Positions 43,516-51,616 of a DNA stretch of 64,000 nt are shown piece by piece. The DNA is taken from contig NZ_QXTG01000002.1 of assembly GCF_003581425.1 (NCBI RefSeq), forward strand, positions 372,001 through 436,000, in the 5' to 3' direction. The first letter of the stretch is position 1. The number at the start of each line of letters is the position of its first letter. A program made the translations under genes and the position numbers. The notes under the pieces were generated by a model that made no database searches, was not told the origin of the DNA, and was given only the letters and a program-made list of their open reading frames with translations. The stretch is from Amnibacterium setariae. GTDB lineage: Bacteria; Actinomycetota; Actinomycetes; Actinomycetales; Microbacteriaceae.

Positions 43516-43947
43516 GTGTCCTGGGCCTCGAGCGATGGCGTCCGGCGGTCGATGAAGAGCAACCGCGGCAGAGACACGCAGCTCGAGCTGCGCGTCCGGC
43601 GTGCCCTGCACGCACGCGGGCTGCGCTACCGATTGCAGCGCAAGGTGCCGGGATCGACCCGGCGCACCATCGACATTGCGTTCCCGCGCCAGCGCGTCGC
43701 CGTCTTCATCGACGGCTGCTTCTGGCACGGATGTCCGGTCCACTACACGGCGGCCAAGACCAACGCCAGCTTCTGGGCCGACAAGGTGACGCGCAATCGA
43801 GCACGTGACCGCGAGACCGACGGCCTGCTCCAAGAAGCGGGGTGGATCTCGGCGCGTTTTTGGGAGCATGAGACGACGGAAGTCATCGTGGAGCGCATCG
43901 TCCGTCTGCTCGGACGACCCGAACTCGAGGAGGCCTCGGGGCGATGA
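43516..43947 (+). CDS. vsr: Very short patch repair endonuclease
   Basis: Encodes 143 aa. The start WASSDGVRRSMKSNRGRDTQ, catalytic Asp53 in RTIDIAF and the zinc motif FIDGCFWHGCP (Cys68, His71, Cys73) are diagnostic for Vsr. It nicks beside T:G mismatches formed when 5-methylcytosine deaminates, so it repairs damage caused by the neighbouring methyltransferase. The protein is slightly shorter than the 156-aa E. coli enzyme but complete. Its stop overlaps the next ATG as ATGA. Confidence 0.93.
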   Translation: MSWASSDGVRRSMKSNRGRDTQLELRVRRALHARGLRYRLQRKVPGSTRRTIDIAFPRQRVAVFIDGCFWHGCPVHYTAAKTNASFWADKVTRNRARDRETDGLLQEAGWISARFWEHETTEVIVERIVRLLGRPELEEASGR

Positions 43948-44110
43948 TCAACCTCTTCGTTATCCGGCGCGACATCACCTCCCTCGCCTGCGACGCCTGG
44001 GTGCTGCCGACGAGCCATCGGCTTCGCAACGACCTTGTCGTCGAGACGGAGTGCCTGACGTTCGCCACGAGAACGAAGCCAGCTCGGTACTTCCGCGGCC
44101 TTGAGAATCA
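43944..44110 (+). pseudogene. Truncated macro-domain-like gene coupled to vsr
   Basis: ATG at 43944 overlaps the Vsr stop (ATGA). The first 55 residues, MINLFVIRRDITSLACDAWV and then LPTSHRLRNDLVV, resemble the opening of macro or SIR2-linked nucleotide-binding domains (GDIT-like strand, then ACDA). Coding character fades near 44110 and the frame runs on into the antisense of the convergent gene to a stop at 44307. It looks like a gene cut off at the island end. Confidence 0.5.
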
Positions 44111-44132
44111 CGGGCCGCCCGGCGAGGCCGAG

Positions 44133-44548
44133 TCAGGCCCGAGGGAGAGCGGACCTCGTCTCCCTGTACTGGGCATTGGCCCGCTCGATCGCATCGAACC
44201 AGTAGCGCGAGTCCTCGACCGTGACACCCTCCGGCGTCCGGGAGTGCGGATACGCGATCTCGTGCAGCCATCCGATGGAAGCGAGATCCGCCACCGGCGA
44301 CGACGCTGACGGTGCGGACTGAGCCAGGACGACGGCCGGCTCATGTGGTGAGCGATACTCGCGGATCTTCCAGCGGTCCGCCTGGCGGTTGAGATGCAGG
44401 AAGGTATCCGGCGGAGGAGCGGCGCGTAGATGAGCGCGAAGCTGTTCCCGCTCGTCGCGCCGCCTCCTCCCGCGCGGATCGACTGCGCGGCGCTACCCGA
44501 GCAGTCGCCGCATTCGTCCTGCCGGAAGCCGTGCTTGCACTCGGTCAC
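44133..44548 (-). pseudogene. Frameshifted small gene of unknown function
   Basis: The start MTECKHGFRQDECGDCSG, with two CXXC-like pairs, reads on to NSFALIYAPLLR. Around 44406-44415 the frame must shift by one base to continue DTFLHLNRQADRWKIREYRS and SIGWLHEIAYPHSRTPEGV, ending at the TGA at 44133. Both segments are clearly protein-like, so this is one gene of about 138 codons with a frameshift or a sequence error. Confidence 0.6.
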
Positions 44549-44579
44549 CTGCGCCTGCCTATCTCCGCGGGCTTCCGAC

Positions 44580-45875
44580 TCACAAGCGAGCCAGGAGCTC
44601 GGCCTTCTTCGCGGCGAACTCGTCCTCGGTCAGGACGCCCTGGTCCTTGAGGGCCGCCAGCTTCGCGATCTGCCCCAGCACGTCGGGCTCGAGCGCCTCT
44701 GCTGCCGACTCGTCTTCGCTCCGCTTGCCGCGCTTGAAGAGCCCGCCGACGCGACCGCCGACCGCGCCCGCCGCGCCGGCGACCGCTCCGCCCGCGCCCT
44801 TGACGAACGTCAGTGCCTGCGCCTCGTCCGGGATCCCGTCGCCGTCGAGATCCACGCTGCGGAACACGCGCGTCGCAGTCCCCGCGGCATCCACGATGCG
44901 GCCACCGGTGGTCCTGGCCGCGTTCTCCAGCGCCGCGATCGCACGGTTGGGCTCGTCGTCCTCCTCGTCCCCCAGGGGGACGGCGAGATGCGCGGGGAAC
45001 TCCTCCGGAGCGGGAGGGAACGCCGTCCGGGCCGACTTCACGACGTCCCGTCCGAAGACGAATCGGGTCACGCCTCCAGTGACGGCGCGGACGCCGTAGT
45101 CCACCGCCGCCTGCTGCTTGCCGCCCATGCTGTCCCGCATCGCGTCGAGCTGCCCCGTCTGCATCGTCCGCACCAGGCTCTGCGCGGCGCCCCCGGGAAG
45201 GGCCTCCGCGAGCGTCGACGCCCACTGCGCACCGCCGGCCGCGGAGGCAGTCGCCTCTGGCGAGGCGCTCGCGACGTCCGCCGCCATCTGAGCGATCTGC
45301 TGCTGGCTCACCCGCTCGTTGGTGAGGCCGTAGACGAGCGCCTTCGCCTGGTCGCGGTCGTACTCGATGCGGTGGATGTCGGCCAGCGCGAGCCCGAAGA
45401 TCGCGGTGATCTCGAACTGCAGCTGCTGCTCATCCGCCGGCAGGAGAGCGGCGACGCGGCCGGCGCCGGTCTTCGCGGCGCCGAGCGCGAGGTCCTTGCT
45501 CGCCTTCTTGAAGGTCGCCTTCGCCGCCGCGGACGCCGCCTTGTGCCCGGCGGCCTTCGCGCCGGCCGCGGCCGCACCCCCGAGCGGGATGAGCGAGATG
45601 CCGACCGTCGCGGCGAAACCACCGACCGCGATCGCGGTGCCGGCTGCGGTGATCGCCGCCGTGTACTGACGCTCCAGCGCCTGGACGATCTCCGCGGGCG
45701 ACGCCTCCGGGTCCCGACGTCGAAGGCGGAGCACGTGCTTGCGAGCGATCGAGTGGCGGGCGGACACCGCCTCCGCGATCTCGGCCTGCGCGTCGTCGTC
45801 GGCGATCTCGGTCTCGAGGGTCGTGACCTCGACCTCCGCCGCATCGTCGGTCGGGGTGATCGTCTCGTTGGTCAT
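44580..45875 (-). CDS. SHOCT-domain protein with central helical/glycine-rich region
   Basis: Encodes 431 aa. An acidic N terminus is followed by a hydrophobic Ala/Gly segment (about 75-110), a long helical middle, a calcium-loop-like DLDGDGIPDEAQAL (342-355) and a C-terminal SHOCT motif (about 398-431, VLGQIAKLAALKDQGVLTEDEF). SHOCT motifs mediate oligomerisation. ATG at 45875 has GAGGAGA upstream. Function unknown. Confidence 0.75.
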   Translation of the reverse strand: MTNETITPTDDAAEVEVTTLETEIADDDAQAEIAEAVSARHSIARKHVLRLRRRDPEASPAEIVQALERQYTAAITAAGTAIAVGGFAATVGISLIPLGGAAAAGAKAAGHKAASAAAKATFKKASKDLALGAAKTGAGRVAALLPADEQQLQFEITAIFGLALADIHRIEYDRDQAKALVYGLTNERVSQQQIAQMAADVASASPEATASAAGGAQWASTLAEALPGGAAQSLVRTMQTGQLDAMRDSMGGKQQAAVDYGVRAVTGGVTRFVFGRDVVKSARTAFPPAPEEFPAHLAVPLGDEEDDEPNRAIAALENAARTTGGRIVDAAGTATRVFRSVDLDGDGIPDEAQALTFVKGAGGAVAGAAGAVGGRVGGLFKRGKRSEDESAAEALEPDVLGQIAKLAALKDQGVLTEDEFAAKKAELLARL

Positions 45876-46139
45876 CGGTTCTCCTCGCTGAAGGCGGTCT
45901 CGCCCGATCACGTCGGTGTCGTCGCGGCGAGCGGCGGAGGACGGGTCGCTGCGCCTGCACCGAACCTGTCCGAGGTCCCGGAGATGATGCGGGACCATTT
46001 CGCGTTCGTCAGGACGCGCCGTCGCGTGTCGCAGGTCCGAGTTGTGACCCCGCAACGAACTCGTTCATCGCTCGTTCAGCCCGCACTCCAGCCGCACCTG
46101 ACGGTTCGAGCGTCGCACCGCGCCAATACACTCGCGCTC

Positions 46140-46487
46140 GTGGCGGACGACACCACCCCGGCGGACCTCGAGCGTGAGCTCGGCATCGATCAGAAGCGCA
46201 TCCGGCACTACCTCCGGCAGCGCTACGGCAACCTGCCCGCCTACACGGACAACTGGCACCTGAACCACCGCGCCGCTGAGGACGTCCGCACGCACTTCCG
46301 CGCCGAGGCCGAGGCGCTGCGCGCGTCCGGCGAGCCGGCGCCTGCTCCTCGCCTCCTGCAGTACGAGACGGGCAGCATCCCGGTGCTCTTCCGCGACGCG
46401 AAGGGCAGCACCACGTACGACGCCGACGGGAAGCTCGTCTACCTTCCGAGCCCCGAGGAACTGCAGGAAGGTCCGGCTGGCCACTAG
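46140..46487 (+). CDS. Small DNA-binding-like hypothetical protein
   Basis: Encodes 115 aa. Residues about 5-35 (PADLERELGIDQKRIRHYLR) look like a short helix-turn-helix, similar to the C-terminal DNA-binding part of Lsr2-like proteins. GTG follows TACACT (46127-46132) by 7 nt. Confidence 0.6.
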   Translation: MADDTTPADLERELGIDQKRIRHYLRQRYGNLPAYTDNWHLNHRAAEDVRTHFRAEAEALRASGEPAPAPRLLQYETGSIPVLFRDAKGSTTYDADGKLVYLPSPEELQEGPAGH

Positions 46488-46519
46488 GTCGGCTTCGGTC
46501 ACCGCTGCCAGTCGACGGC

Positions 46520-46963
46520 TCAGCCGTGCGGATCTAAAACCCAGTCGGGCAGCGGGTCGCGATCGGGCCGGAGGATTGTCCGGTCGCCCGTGGTGAGGAC
46601 GATCGCGAGGCCGTGGCGGTAGGCGAGCTGCATGAAGCGCCGCTCCGCGAGCTCGTCGTTCTCGTCCGCGTCGACGGAGAAGCCGAAGTCCGCGAAGACG
46701 AACTGCCGGCCGATCGAGTAGTCGGACAGGCGGTCGTCGAGCTCCGGGTCCGCCTCCAGGCGCTCCTCGCTCGGCCGGAGCGGCCCGTTCATCGGCGGGA
46801 ACGTCTCCGCCAGGTCCGCCATGAAGAGCTGGATCGCGGGCGTTGCGCCCGCCGGGTCGTTGTAGTCGCGCTGCTCCGACCACGCGGACTGGCGGTCCCA
46901 CCAGGCCGGGAACTCCTCGTCGGTCACCACGGCCGGTTCGATCGCGAGGATGTCGAAGCCCAT
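46520..46963 (-). CDS. Hypothetical protein
   Basis: Encodes 147 aa, rich in Asp, Trp and Phe, with no signal or membrane segment. It starts MGFDILAIEPAVVTDEEFPAWW and resembles uncharacterised actinobacterial proteins. The ATG is 6 nt after TACGGT (46975-46970), giving a leaderless start. Confidence 0.7.
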   Translation of the reverse strand: MGFDILAIEPAVVTDEEFPAWWDRQSAWSEQRDYNDPAGATPAIQLFMADLAETFPPMNGPLRPSEERLEADPELDDRLSDYSIGRQFVFADFGFSVDADENDELAERRFMQLAYRHGLAIVLTTGDRTILRPDRDPLPDWVLDPHG

Positions 46964-47033
46964 GGCGCGACCGTAGTGCGGGTGTCCGACCGTCCGCGGG
47001 TCGCGCCCGGGACGATCGGGGCACCCTGGTCAC

Positions 47034-47972
47034 ATGTCCTCCCCCGCGGGTCACCTCCTCGTCCACTTCGTCGAGGACCCGGAGGGCCACGGCGAGCAGG
47101 TCTTCTTCTCGCTGAGCGACGGCGCGGACCCGACGCGATGGACGCGAGCCAACGGCGGCCGGCCGATGCTCGAGTCGCGGATCGGCACGACCGGCGCCCG
47201 CGACCCGTTCGTCGTTCGCGGCGAGGACGGGTTCGTGATCCTCGCCACCGACCTGCGGGTGTGGGGCGCCGGGCCGCACCGCTGGGACGAGTGGACGCGG
47301 AACGGCAGCCGCTCCCTCCTCGTCTGGCGCTCCCCCGACCTCGTGTCCTGGTCAACTCCGGAGCTCGTCGAGGTCGCGCCGCCGACCGCGGGCATGGCGT
47401 GGGCGCCGGAGGCACGCTGGTCGCCCGTGGACGGCGAGTACCGGGTGTCCTGGTCCTCCGCGCTCTACGCCGAGGACGACCCCGGGCACCGCGGCGCCGG
47501 GTACAGCGTGATCCTCGAGGCGCGGACCCGCGACTTCCGCACCTTCATCGAGCCGGTCGTCGTGCTTGACCGCGGCCGGCCCGTCATCGACGCCCGCGTC
47601 TACGAGATCGACGGCCGCCGCGTGCGGTTCGCGAAGGAGGAGCCGGGGCCGAGCTCGCTCGGCGTGTTCCAGGAGGTCGAGACGGCGGACGGCTGGTCGC
47701 TCGTCGCCTCCCGCATCGGCACCGACCGCCACGAGCACGTGGAGGGCGCGATGCTCGTCGAGGACCCCCTTCGCCACCGGTGGCTGCTCTGGCTCGACCA
47801 GTACGACCGCATGCCGCAGGGCTTCGTCGCCTACGCCTCCGACGACCCGCTCTCGGGCCGGTGGACCCCGCTCGACGCCAGCGAGTTCCAGGTGCCGCCG
47901 AACACGAAGCACGGCTCCTTGCTGCCGCTCGACGCGGTGGAGTGGGAGCGGGTACGCGCTGCGTTCGGCTGA
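47034..47972 (+). CDS. GH43-like five-bladed propeller hydrolase
   Basis: Encodes 312 aa. An early ARDPFVVRGEDGFVIL (first catalytic-type Asp), MAWAPEARWSP and the later DARVYEIDG segment follow the GH43/DUF-GH43 propeller pattern of arabinanases and related enzymes. No signal peptide is present, so it would act on imported oligosaccharides. Substrate unknown. Confidence 0.8.
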   Translation: MSSPAGHLLVHFVEDPEGHGEQVFFSLSDGADPTRWTRANGGRPMLESRIGTTGARDPFVVRGEDGFVILATDLRVWGAGPHRWDEWTRNGSRSLLVWRSPDLVSWSTPELVEVAPPTAGMAWAPEARWSPVDGEYRVSWSSALYAEDDPGHRGAGYSVILEARTRDFRTFIEPVVVLDRGRPVIDARVYEIDGRRVRFAKEEPGPSSLGVFQEVETADGWSLVASRIGTDRHEHVEGAMLVEDPLRHRWLLWLDQYDRMPQGFVAYASDDPLSGRWTPLDASEFQVPPNTKHGSLLPLDAVEWERVRAAFG

Positions 47973-47980
47973 CCGCTCCC

Positions 47981-48823
47981 CTACCGCGCGACGTCCATCC
48001 GCTCGGTGCCGAGCACGGCGAGCAGCTCGAGCGCCTGCGCGTCGGGGCTGCCCGGCGCCGCCGTGTAGAGGATCACCCGCTGGTCGCGGTCGGCCACGTC
48101 GAGCACCGAGCAGTCGACCGTGACCGGACCGACGAGCGGGTGGTCGAACGTCTTCGTGATGACGGGCACCGGGTCGACGTCATGCGCCACCCACAGCGCC
48201 GCGAACTCCTCGCTGCCCCGCTGCAGCTCGCGGATCAGGCCCTGCACGGCGGGATCGCTCGGGTACCGGGCGGCAGTGGCGCGCAGCTGCAGCACCGCGT
48301 TCCGGCGGAACTCGTCGCGATCCGAGACGCGGAACAGGCTGTCGCCCGCGCCGAGGAACGCCCGCCGGGCGATGTTCCGCTCGCGCGGGTCGGCGTCCGT
48401 CAGCCCGACCATCAGCGCGGCGGCGAGGTCGTTCCAGGCGAGCACGTCGTAGGCGGCGGAGGTGACGAATGCCGCGGTCGACGGGAGGCGGTCGATCAGC
48501 TGCTGCACGCTCGGCCGCACGTCGGTCCGCATCCGGTCGGGCAGGGCGGGCGGGGTGCCCGCGAGGTGGTGCAGGTGGTCGACCTCGGCGTCGTTCAGCC
48601 GCAGCGCGCGGCCGAGCGCGGCGAGCACCTCGACGGACGGCCGCGGCGCGCGCCCCTGCTCGAGCCGCACGTAGTACTCGCCGGAGATGTGCGCGAGGGT
48701 CGCCACCTCCTCCCGCCGCAGGCCCGGCGTGCGGCGACGACTACCGGAGGCCATCCCGATCTCCGCCGGCGCGATGCGTTCGCGGCGGCTGCGGAGGAAC
48801 AGCCCGAGCTCCTGCCTGTCCAT
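47981..48823 (-). CDS. XRE-family regulator with MmyB-like ligand-binding domain
   Basis: Encodes 280 aa, a paralogue of the regulator at 7345-8169: RRRTPGLRREEVATLAHI in the HTH and AAFVTSAAYDVLAWNDLAAAL in the sensor domain. It is divergent from the SDR gene at 48909 and probably controls it. The same CAGACTGGAG sequence precedes both regulator starts. A CAGGTACCG half-site lies in the 85-bp intergenic region. Confidence 0.87.
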   Translation of the reverse strand: MDRQELGLFLRSRRERIAPAEIGMASGSRRRTPGLRREEVATLAHISGEYYVRLEQGRAPRPSVEVLAALGRALRLNDAEVDHLHHLAGTPPALPDRMRTDVRPSVQQLIDRLPSTAAFVTSAAYDVLAWNDLAAALMVGLTDADPRERNIARRAFLGAGDSLFRVSDRDEFRRNAVLQLRATAARYPSDPAVQGLIRELQRGSEEFAALWVAHDVDPVPVITKTFDHPLVGPVTVDCSVLDVADRDQRVILYTAAPGSPDAQALELLAVLGTERMDVAR

Positions 48824-48908
48824 GCCTCCAGTCTGCGCGCGTCGCGCACCGCAGCCAGGTACCGCCGATGCCTGCCTGCGCCGACGACACCCGCGAACGC
48901 TGAAGGGC

Positions 48909-49688
48909 ATGACGAACATCACCTCCACCACGACCGGCCTGCTCGAGGGCAAGGTCGCGCTCATCACCGGCGGCGGGCGCGGCATCGGCGCGGCCGCCGG
49001 GCACCTCTTCGCCCGGGAGGGCGCACGGGTCGTGCTCGCCTCCCGCAGCGAGACCGAGCTCGAGGCCGCGACCAACGCGATCCGGGCGGAGGGTGGCGAC
49101 GCCGCGTGGGTGCGCCTCGACCTCGCCGACCCGGACTCGGTCCGTTCGGCGATCGACCGCGTGCTCGAGCTGCACGGCCGGCTCGACGTCGCCTTCAACA
49201 ACGGCGCCGCGATCCAGCAGCCCGGGCCCCTCGGCGGCACCCCGGTCGACGAGATGGACCACGTGTACCGGGTCAACTTCCGCGGGCAGTGGATCGCGAT
49301 GCAGGCGGAGGCGGAGGCGATGCTGCGAACCGGCGGCGGCGCGATCGTGAACACGTCGAGCATCGGCAGCCGCCGCGCGAACCCCGCCCTCCCGGCCTAC
49401 GGCGCGATGAAGCGGGCGCTGAACAGCCTGACCGAGACCGCGGCCGCGACGTGGGGCCCGGCCGGCATCCGGGTCAACGGCATCACCCCGGGTGGCACCC
49501 GCACCGAGATGATCGACGCCTGGGAGGCGCAGACCCCGGGCGTCGTCGACCGCATCACGGCGACCACGCCGCTCGGGCGGATGGGCGAGCCCTCGGAGGT
49601 CGCGGAGGCGGCCGCCTGGCTGCTCAGCGACCGCGCCTCCTTCGTGACGGGCGCGATCCTCGCGGTCGACGGCGGCGCCGGGGCGTGA
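48909..49688 (+). CDS. Short-chain dehydrogenase/reductase
   Basis: Encodes 259 aa. Cofactor motif TGGGRGIG (20-27), NNGAA, catalytic Ser151, Tyr164 and Lys168 (YGAMK) and the C-terminal FVTGAILAVDGG are those of classical SDRs. Arg24 in the glycine loop and SRSE after strand 2 hint at NADP preference. Likely regulated by the divergent XRE protein. Confidence 0.92.
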   Translation: MTNITSTTTGLLEGKVALITGGGRGIGAAAGHLFAREGARVVLASRSETELEAATNAIRAEGGDAAWVRLDLADPDSVRSAIDRVLELHGRLDVAFNNGAAIQQPGPLGGTPVDEMDHVYRVNFRGQWIAMQAEAEAMLRTGGGAIVNTSSIGSRRANPALPAYGAMKRALNSLTETAAATWGPAGIRVNGITPGGTRTEMIDAWEAQTPGVVDRITATTPLGRMGEPSEVAEAAAWLLSDRASFVTGAILAVDGGAGA

Positions 49689-49798
49689 GGCCGAGGGGCG
49701 CGCCCTCGTTCGGGGGCTGGCCCTCGTGGCTCGCGCGGAGGACCGTGCAGGGGTCTGGACCACCCGATCCAGGTCTCCGCCTCCCCCCAAGGCGTCTC

Positions 49799-49942
49799 AT
49801 GCCCTCCTCCCCTGCCCTCGTCCTCGTCGACCCCCGCACCCAGCGACGCGCGGCGCTGCTGCGTCGCGCTGCCTCGATCGCGGTCGGCTGCACCGTCGCC
49901 GCGCTCAGCGCGATCCCGTTCGTGCTCTCGCTCGGGCGCTGA
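49799..49942 (+). CDS. Small single-helix membrane protein
   Basis: Encodes 47 aa: a basic N-terminal half with VDPRTQRRAALLRR followed by one hydrophobic helix (about 26-44). No family recognised. It is transcribed in the SDR direction after a 110-nt gap. Confidence 0.45.
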   Translation: MPSSPALVLVDPRTQRRAALLRRAASIAVGCTVAALSAIPFVLSLGR

Positions 49943-50098
49943 GCAGCGGCGTCGGCCCGTGCACCGTGGCCTGTACCAGCGCACCAGCGATGCCAAAGGC
50001 TGCTCTGCAACGCACTCCCTCCCGCCTCCGGGTTCCTCGAGTGCCTCCCGATGCGACTCCGAGCCACCGCGCCTACCGTGCGCGCAGGAGGCAGGACG

Positions 50099-50299
50099 AT
50101 GGCGAAGCTGAGCGACGAGGACCGGAAGAAGCTGAAGGACGGCGACTTCGCGGAGCCGGAGAAGCGGAAGTACCCGATCGAGGACGAGACGCACGCCCGC
50201 AACGCGCTCTCGCGGGTGTCGGCCAACGGCTCCGAGGCGGAGCAGCGCGAGGTCCGGAAGAACGTCGAGAAGAAGTACCCGGACCTCGAGAAGGACTGA
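50099..50299 (+). CDS. Small charged protein, DUF6582-like
   Basis: Encodes 66 aa. The pattern LSDEDRKKLKDGDFAEPEKR, then YPIEDETHARNALSRV, matches small actinobacterial and phage-associated proteins annotated DUF6582. ATG at 50099 has GGAGG 7 nt upstream. Function unknown. Confidence 0.75.
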   Translation: MAKLSDEDRKKLKDGDFAEPEKRKYPIEDETHARNALSRVSANGSEAEQREVRKNVEKKYPDLEKD

Positions 50300-50434
50300 C
50301 CGGGCCCGCTCGCGCCGACGCGGATCGGGGCTCCTGCGGCGTCGCAGGTGCATCGACGGCCCGTTCGCGCAACCGCGCGGTCCGCTGCCGGAGCGGACCC
50401 TACGCTGACCGCTCCGAGCCGATCGGAGGTCGCG

Positions 50435-51520
50435 ATGGTCGCACACACCTCTTCGACCCCGGGAATCGCTCGCCGGGCGGCGTTGCTGCTCGGCGGCACC
50501 GGGGTGCTCGCGACGACGCTCGCCGCGTGCACGGCGACGCCGCCAGCGAAGAAACCCTCCCCCGCCCGCACCGGCTACGGGGGCCGGCCGATCACCGGAG
50601 CGGCCGAGCCCGGTTCGGCCCCGATCCCGACGCGGACCCCCGCCGGGCGGGTCGTCGCGCTCCCGGCCGGGACGCGTCCGTGGGGCGTCGCGGTCGCCCC
50701 CTTCGTCGGGCGGGTCTATCTCGCGGCACGACATCAGGACGCCTTCGTCGTCGTCCACCTCCGCACCAACGCGGTGCAGAAGGTCGCGGTGCCGGGCTCC
50801 GCGCGGATGATCGACCTCGTCTCCACGACCGGGCCGCTGCTGCTGCCCGCGGAGGACAAGGCGACGCTGTACGAGCTCGCGCTGCCGTCCCTGGACGTCG
50901 TCCGCTCCTCCGCGACGAAGCGTCAGCCGCACCAGGCCGTCGTCGTCGGCGACACGACGTTCGTCGCGCAGGAGTACGGCCACGCGGTGCGGGTGCTGCG
51001 GGACGGGCGTCGGGTCGCCGACCTGCCGGAGCCGGTGCAGCCCGGCGGCATCACCGCGACCGACGGCCGCGTCGCCGTGGTGGACGTCGCGACCGCCACG
51101 CTCTTCGTCTACGACGCGACGACGCTGCGGCTCCTCGCCGCCCTGCCCGCGGGCGAGGGCCCGAGTCACGTGACGTTGATCGGTGACGCGCGAGTCGCGG
51201 TGTGCGACGTCCGCGGCAACGCGGTGCTCACCTACGACCTGGCGGGCGCACCGCGTCGGCTCGGTCGTGCGGCGGTGCCGGGCCGGGCGTTCTGGATCCT
51301 CGCGGACCCCGAAGCTCGCACGATCTACGCCGCCCTCGCGAATACGAATCGCATCGTGCGACTGTCGGTCGATCGGAACGGGCACCCCACGGTCACTGGC
51401 ACGCTCCCGACCGTGCAGCAGCCGATCTCGATGGATCTCGACGCCGCGAGCGGCACCCTCTACATCGGCGGGTACGCGGCCTCGCAGCTGCAGATCGCGC
51501 CCGTGAGCGCCTTCGCCTGA
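50435..51520 (+). CDS. YncE-like beta-propeller lipoprotein
   Basis: Encodes 361 aa. A signal peptide with twin Arg (ARRAALLLGG) ends in the lipobox TLAAC, followed by a Pro/Ala linker. From about residue 70, repeats of 40-45 residues with VAPFVGRVYLAA and ILADPEARTIYAALANTN describe a seven-bladed YVTN/YncE-type propeller. It is probably a surface binding protein with no catalysis implied. Confidence 0.85.
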   Translation: MVAHTSSTPGIARRAALLLGGTGVLATTLAACTATPPAKKPSPARTGYGGRPITGAAEPGSAPIPTRTPAGRVVALPAGTRPWGVAVAPFVGRVYLAARHQDAFVVVHLRTNAVQKVAVPGSARMIDLVSTTGPLLLPAEDKATLYELALPSLDVVRSSATKRQPHQAVVVGDTTFVAQEYGHAVRVLRDGRRVADLPEPVQPGGITATDGRVAVVDVATATLFVYDATTLRLLAALPAGEGPSHVTLIGDARVAVCDVRGNAVLTYDLAGAPRRLGRAAVPGRAFWILADPEARTIYAALANTNRIVRLSVDRNGHPTVTGTLPTVQQPISMDLDAASGTLYIGGYAASQLQIAPVSAFA

Positions 51521-51616
51521 CCCGAGCTGCAGTGCCGGCCGAACGCGATCGCGGCACCGATGCGGCCTCGAACGCGCGTTCGAAGGTCTGTCGGTGCCCC
51601 GTGATTCGATGAAAGC

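Noticed and set aside
30737-43947. BREX, DISARM or type I restriction system
   Set aside because: No PglX, PglZ, BrxC, DrmA/B, HsdR or HsdS homologue is visible; the methyltransferase is a stand-alone C5 enzyme and the motor is Z1-type.
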